NCBI RefSeq assembly: GCF_030816475.1
Contig: NZ_JAUSXF010000001.1
Location: 1,922,001 to 1,986,000 of the forward strand
Direction: 5' to 3'
Length of the DNA stretch: 64,000 nt
DNA from: Arthrobacter pascens
Lineage (GTDB): Bacteria; Actinomycetota; Actinomycetes; Actinomycetales; Micrococcaceae
The translations under genes were made by a program, and so were the position numbers. This document shows positions 62,927-64,000 of this stretch, piece after piece. The notes under the pieces are model-generated. The model was given only the letters and a program-made list of their open reading frames with translations. It made no database searches and was not told where the DNA came from. The number at the start of each line of letters is the position of its first letter. The stretch's first letter is position 1.

Positions 62927-63199
62927 TCAGGCGCGGTTCGACGGCGGAACGTCGGTGCCGTCAGCGGGCTCGGCGGGCTTGGCCTGCGGGTGGTTGACGA
63001 CCCTGCCCTCCACCGGCCCCGTTGCGTCAGTGGACTCGGTCTTGCCGTCGTTCTTCATTTCCTTGACCTCGGACTTGATGATCCGCATGGACTGGCCAAG
63101 GCTGCGCGCCATGGCAGGAAGCTTGGGCGCGGCAAAGAGCAGCAAAGCCACGATAATGATAATGACGATTGGCCAGGGGCCATCAAAGAGTTTTCCCAC
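62927..63199 (-). CDS. tatA: Sec-independent protein translocase TatA
   Basis: 90-residue pore-forming Tat component: one N-terminal helix (PWPIVIIIIVALLLFAAPKLP) followed by the amphipathic helix (MARSLGQSMRIIKSEVKEM) and a variable charged tail. GTG start at 63199. Directly upstream of tatC. Confidence 0.95.
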   Translation of the reverse strand: MGKLFDGPWPIVIIIIVALLLFAAPKLPAMARSLGQSMRIIKSEVKEMKNDGKTESTDATGPVEGRVVNHPQAKPAEPADGTDVPPSNRA

Positions 63200-63231
63200 G
63201 GGAAGTCCTTTCCTCTTAATACATCCTACGT

Positions 63232-63582
63232 CTAAGTGAAGTCCAGATCGCCAAGCGACTGCGGCTGTCCCCTGTCGGTCCTGCGCAGGACCCGGCGTAG
63301 GCGTCGGTCTTCCCGGCGGGATGACTTGGATGTGAGGTAATCATGACGCATCCGGGCGGGCGAGGCAAAAACGGCAGAACCGGGCTGTGCTGCATCCGCC
63401 GACCGGGGCTCGTCGACGTGCGGCAATGCCGGGGCCAGGTGCCCCAGTTTCTCTCCCGCGGCGCCCAGGTCCTTGACCGTTGCCATGAACTGCCGAAACA
63501 GCCGGATCCCCAAGAGGAGGTAAAAAAGCAGGGACAGTGCAACGAGCGCTATCCAGATTAGTATCCAAGTCCACCAAGGCAT
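63232..63582 (-). CDS. Small membrane protein upstream of tatA
   Basis: 116-residue protein with one long N-terminal helix (WTWILIWIALVALSLLFYLLLGIRLF), a short FMATVKDLGAAGEKLGHLAPAL amphipathic part and a charged Arg/Asp-rich tail. It loosely resembles a Tat-type or cell-division accessory layout but I do not recognise a family. It lies between the WYL gene and tatA, so it is probably co-transcribed with both. ATG at 63582 is chosen over the open frame further upstream. Confidence 0.7.
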   Translation of the reverse strand: MPWWTWILIWIALVALSLLFYLLLGIRLFRQFMATVKDLGAAGEKLGHLAPALPHVDEPRSADAAQPGSAVFASPARMRHDYLTSKSSRREDRRLRRVLRRTDRGQPQSLGDLDFT

Positions 63583-63592
63583 GCTGAGAAGT

Positions 63593-64000
63593 CTAGCCGC
63601 CGTACCTGGCCAATGACGCTTCGATCCATTCGAGTGCCGATTCCGCCAGTTCCGCCGGCTCCAGGATGCGCACGGCACCCCCGTGCTGGGCGATGAACAT
63701 GGGAAGCCACGCGGTGTTGCCGAAGCGGATCTCAGCCACCAGGCCGCCGTCCGGAAGACCCGCCGTCCGTTCCGCGTAATAGTCGTCCGCCAGGCCCGCG
63801 CCCTGCCTGGTGAGCTGGACGGTCACAATGGTGTCGTCATCGCTCGGGGTGAACAGTTTGGCCGGGAATCCTTCGGCGGGAGCAAGCCGGGAGGATACCT
63901 GCCTGCCGTTTGGCTTCAGCTCCTGCACCCGGTCAAGCCGGAAGTTCCTGAGCCCCTGCGCAGAGTGGCAGAAGGCCTCAAAGTACCAGGTGTTGTCCAG
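63593..64000 (-). CDS. WYL-domain regulator, pafC-type (5' end outside window)
   Basis: Partial gene running off the right edge; about 135 C-terminal codons are seen. LDNTWYFEAFCHSAQGLRNFRLDRVQEL is the ligand-binding WYL-domain end, followed by a C-terminal WCX-like domain (TIVTVQLTRQGAG, GNTAWLPMFIAQHGGAVRILEP). By position next to tatA-tatC-helY it should be the second WYL protein of the pafBC pair, a DNA-damage-response transcription regulator in mycobacteria. Identity as pafC is inferred. Confidence 0.8.
   Translation of the reverse strand: MDNTWYFEAFCHSAQGLRNFRLDRVQELKPNGRQVSSRLAPAEGFPAKLFTPSDDDTIVTVQLTRQGAGLADDYYAERTAGLPDGGLVAEIRFGNTAWLPMFIAQHGGAVRILEPAELAESALEWIEASLARYGG

Overview
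The window looks like chromosomal DNA of a high-GC actinobacterium of the Micrococcaceae (Arthrobacter/Pseudarthrobacter type). This rests on gene content and order, not on a database search: phoH-ybeY-corC-era; recO-uppS; a DUF3043 gene beside an M20 dipeptidase; an iscA-type gene beside ctaC-ctaD-ctaF; ctaE-qcrC-qcrA-qcrB; rbpA beside a polyprenol-phosphate mannosyltransferase; and helY-tatC-tatA beside a WYL (pafC-type) gene. GTG starts and short gene overlaps are common. I saw no rRNA, tRNA, CRISPR array or intact insertion sequence.

Layout. 1-6.5 kb: a GerMN lipoprotein (cut by the window edge), then phoH, ybeY, corC-type and era overlapping one another, then an LCP ligase. 6.5-10.4 kb: a hipBA toxin-antitoxin pair with a perfect 19-bp inverted-repeat operator, an M13 peptidase, and a leucine-codon leader ORF upstream of leuA. 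10.4-18.3 kb: leuA, recO, uppS, an alpha/beta hydrolase, pyrD, DUF3043 and an M20 dipeptidase. 18.5-30.5 kb: Fe-S assembly gene, aa3 oxidase genes ctaCDF, an HPr protein, a VOC/AraC pair, a DasR-like GntR regulator with a dre-like operator, the bcc complex genes, ctaE, and trpD. Together ctaC/D/E/F and qcrA/B/C would build the actinobacterial bcc-aa3 respiratory supercomplex.

30.5-38.6 kb is accessory and regulatory: an Lrp-type sensor domain, DUF3054, VOC proteins, a Tat-exported alginate-lyase-like protein, a YCII/DGPF protein with its ECF42-type sigma factor, an SRPBCC protein, and a glycerate kinase translationally coupled to a truncated lactate-permease remnant, divergent from a GntR/FCD regulator. 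38.6-41.3 kb is decaying: an acetyltransferase with an in-frame stop, a methyltransferase tail, a frameshifted hypothetical gene and lower-GC DNA with little coding. 41.3-50 kb holds a LAQTG-anchored Ig-repeat surface protein, small enzymes, a short UvrA paralogue and a type III polyketide synthase-methyltransferase-flavin monooxygenase operon.

50-64 kb returns to conserved genes: a second-type peptide deformylase, an S9 peptidase, an RlmA-type methyltransferase, NfeD and SPFH proteins, rbpA (with SigA-like and SigR-like promoter matches), a polyprenol-phosphate mannosyltransferase, an amidohydrolase, HelY helicase, tatC, tatA, a small membrane protein and the C-terminal part of a WYL regulator. 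I did not find a clearly undescribed multi-gene system. The most interesting items are the phenolic-lipid type operon, the permease remnant fused into the glycerate-kinase operon, the hip operator, the leuA leader, the Ig-repeat LAQTG protein and the local pseudogene cluster.
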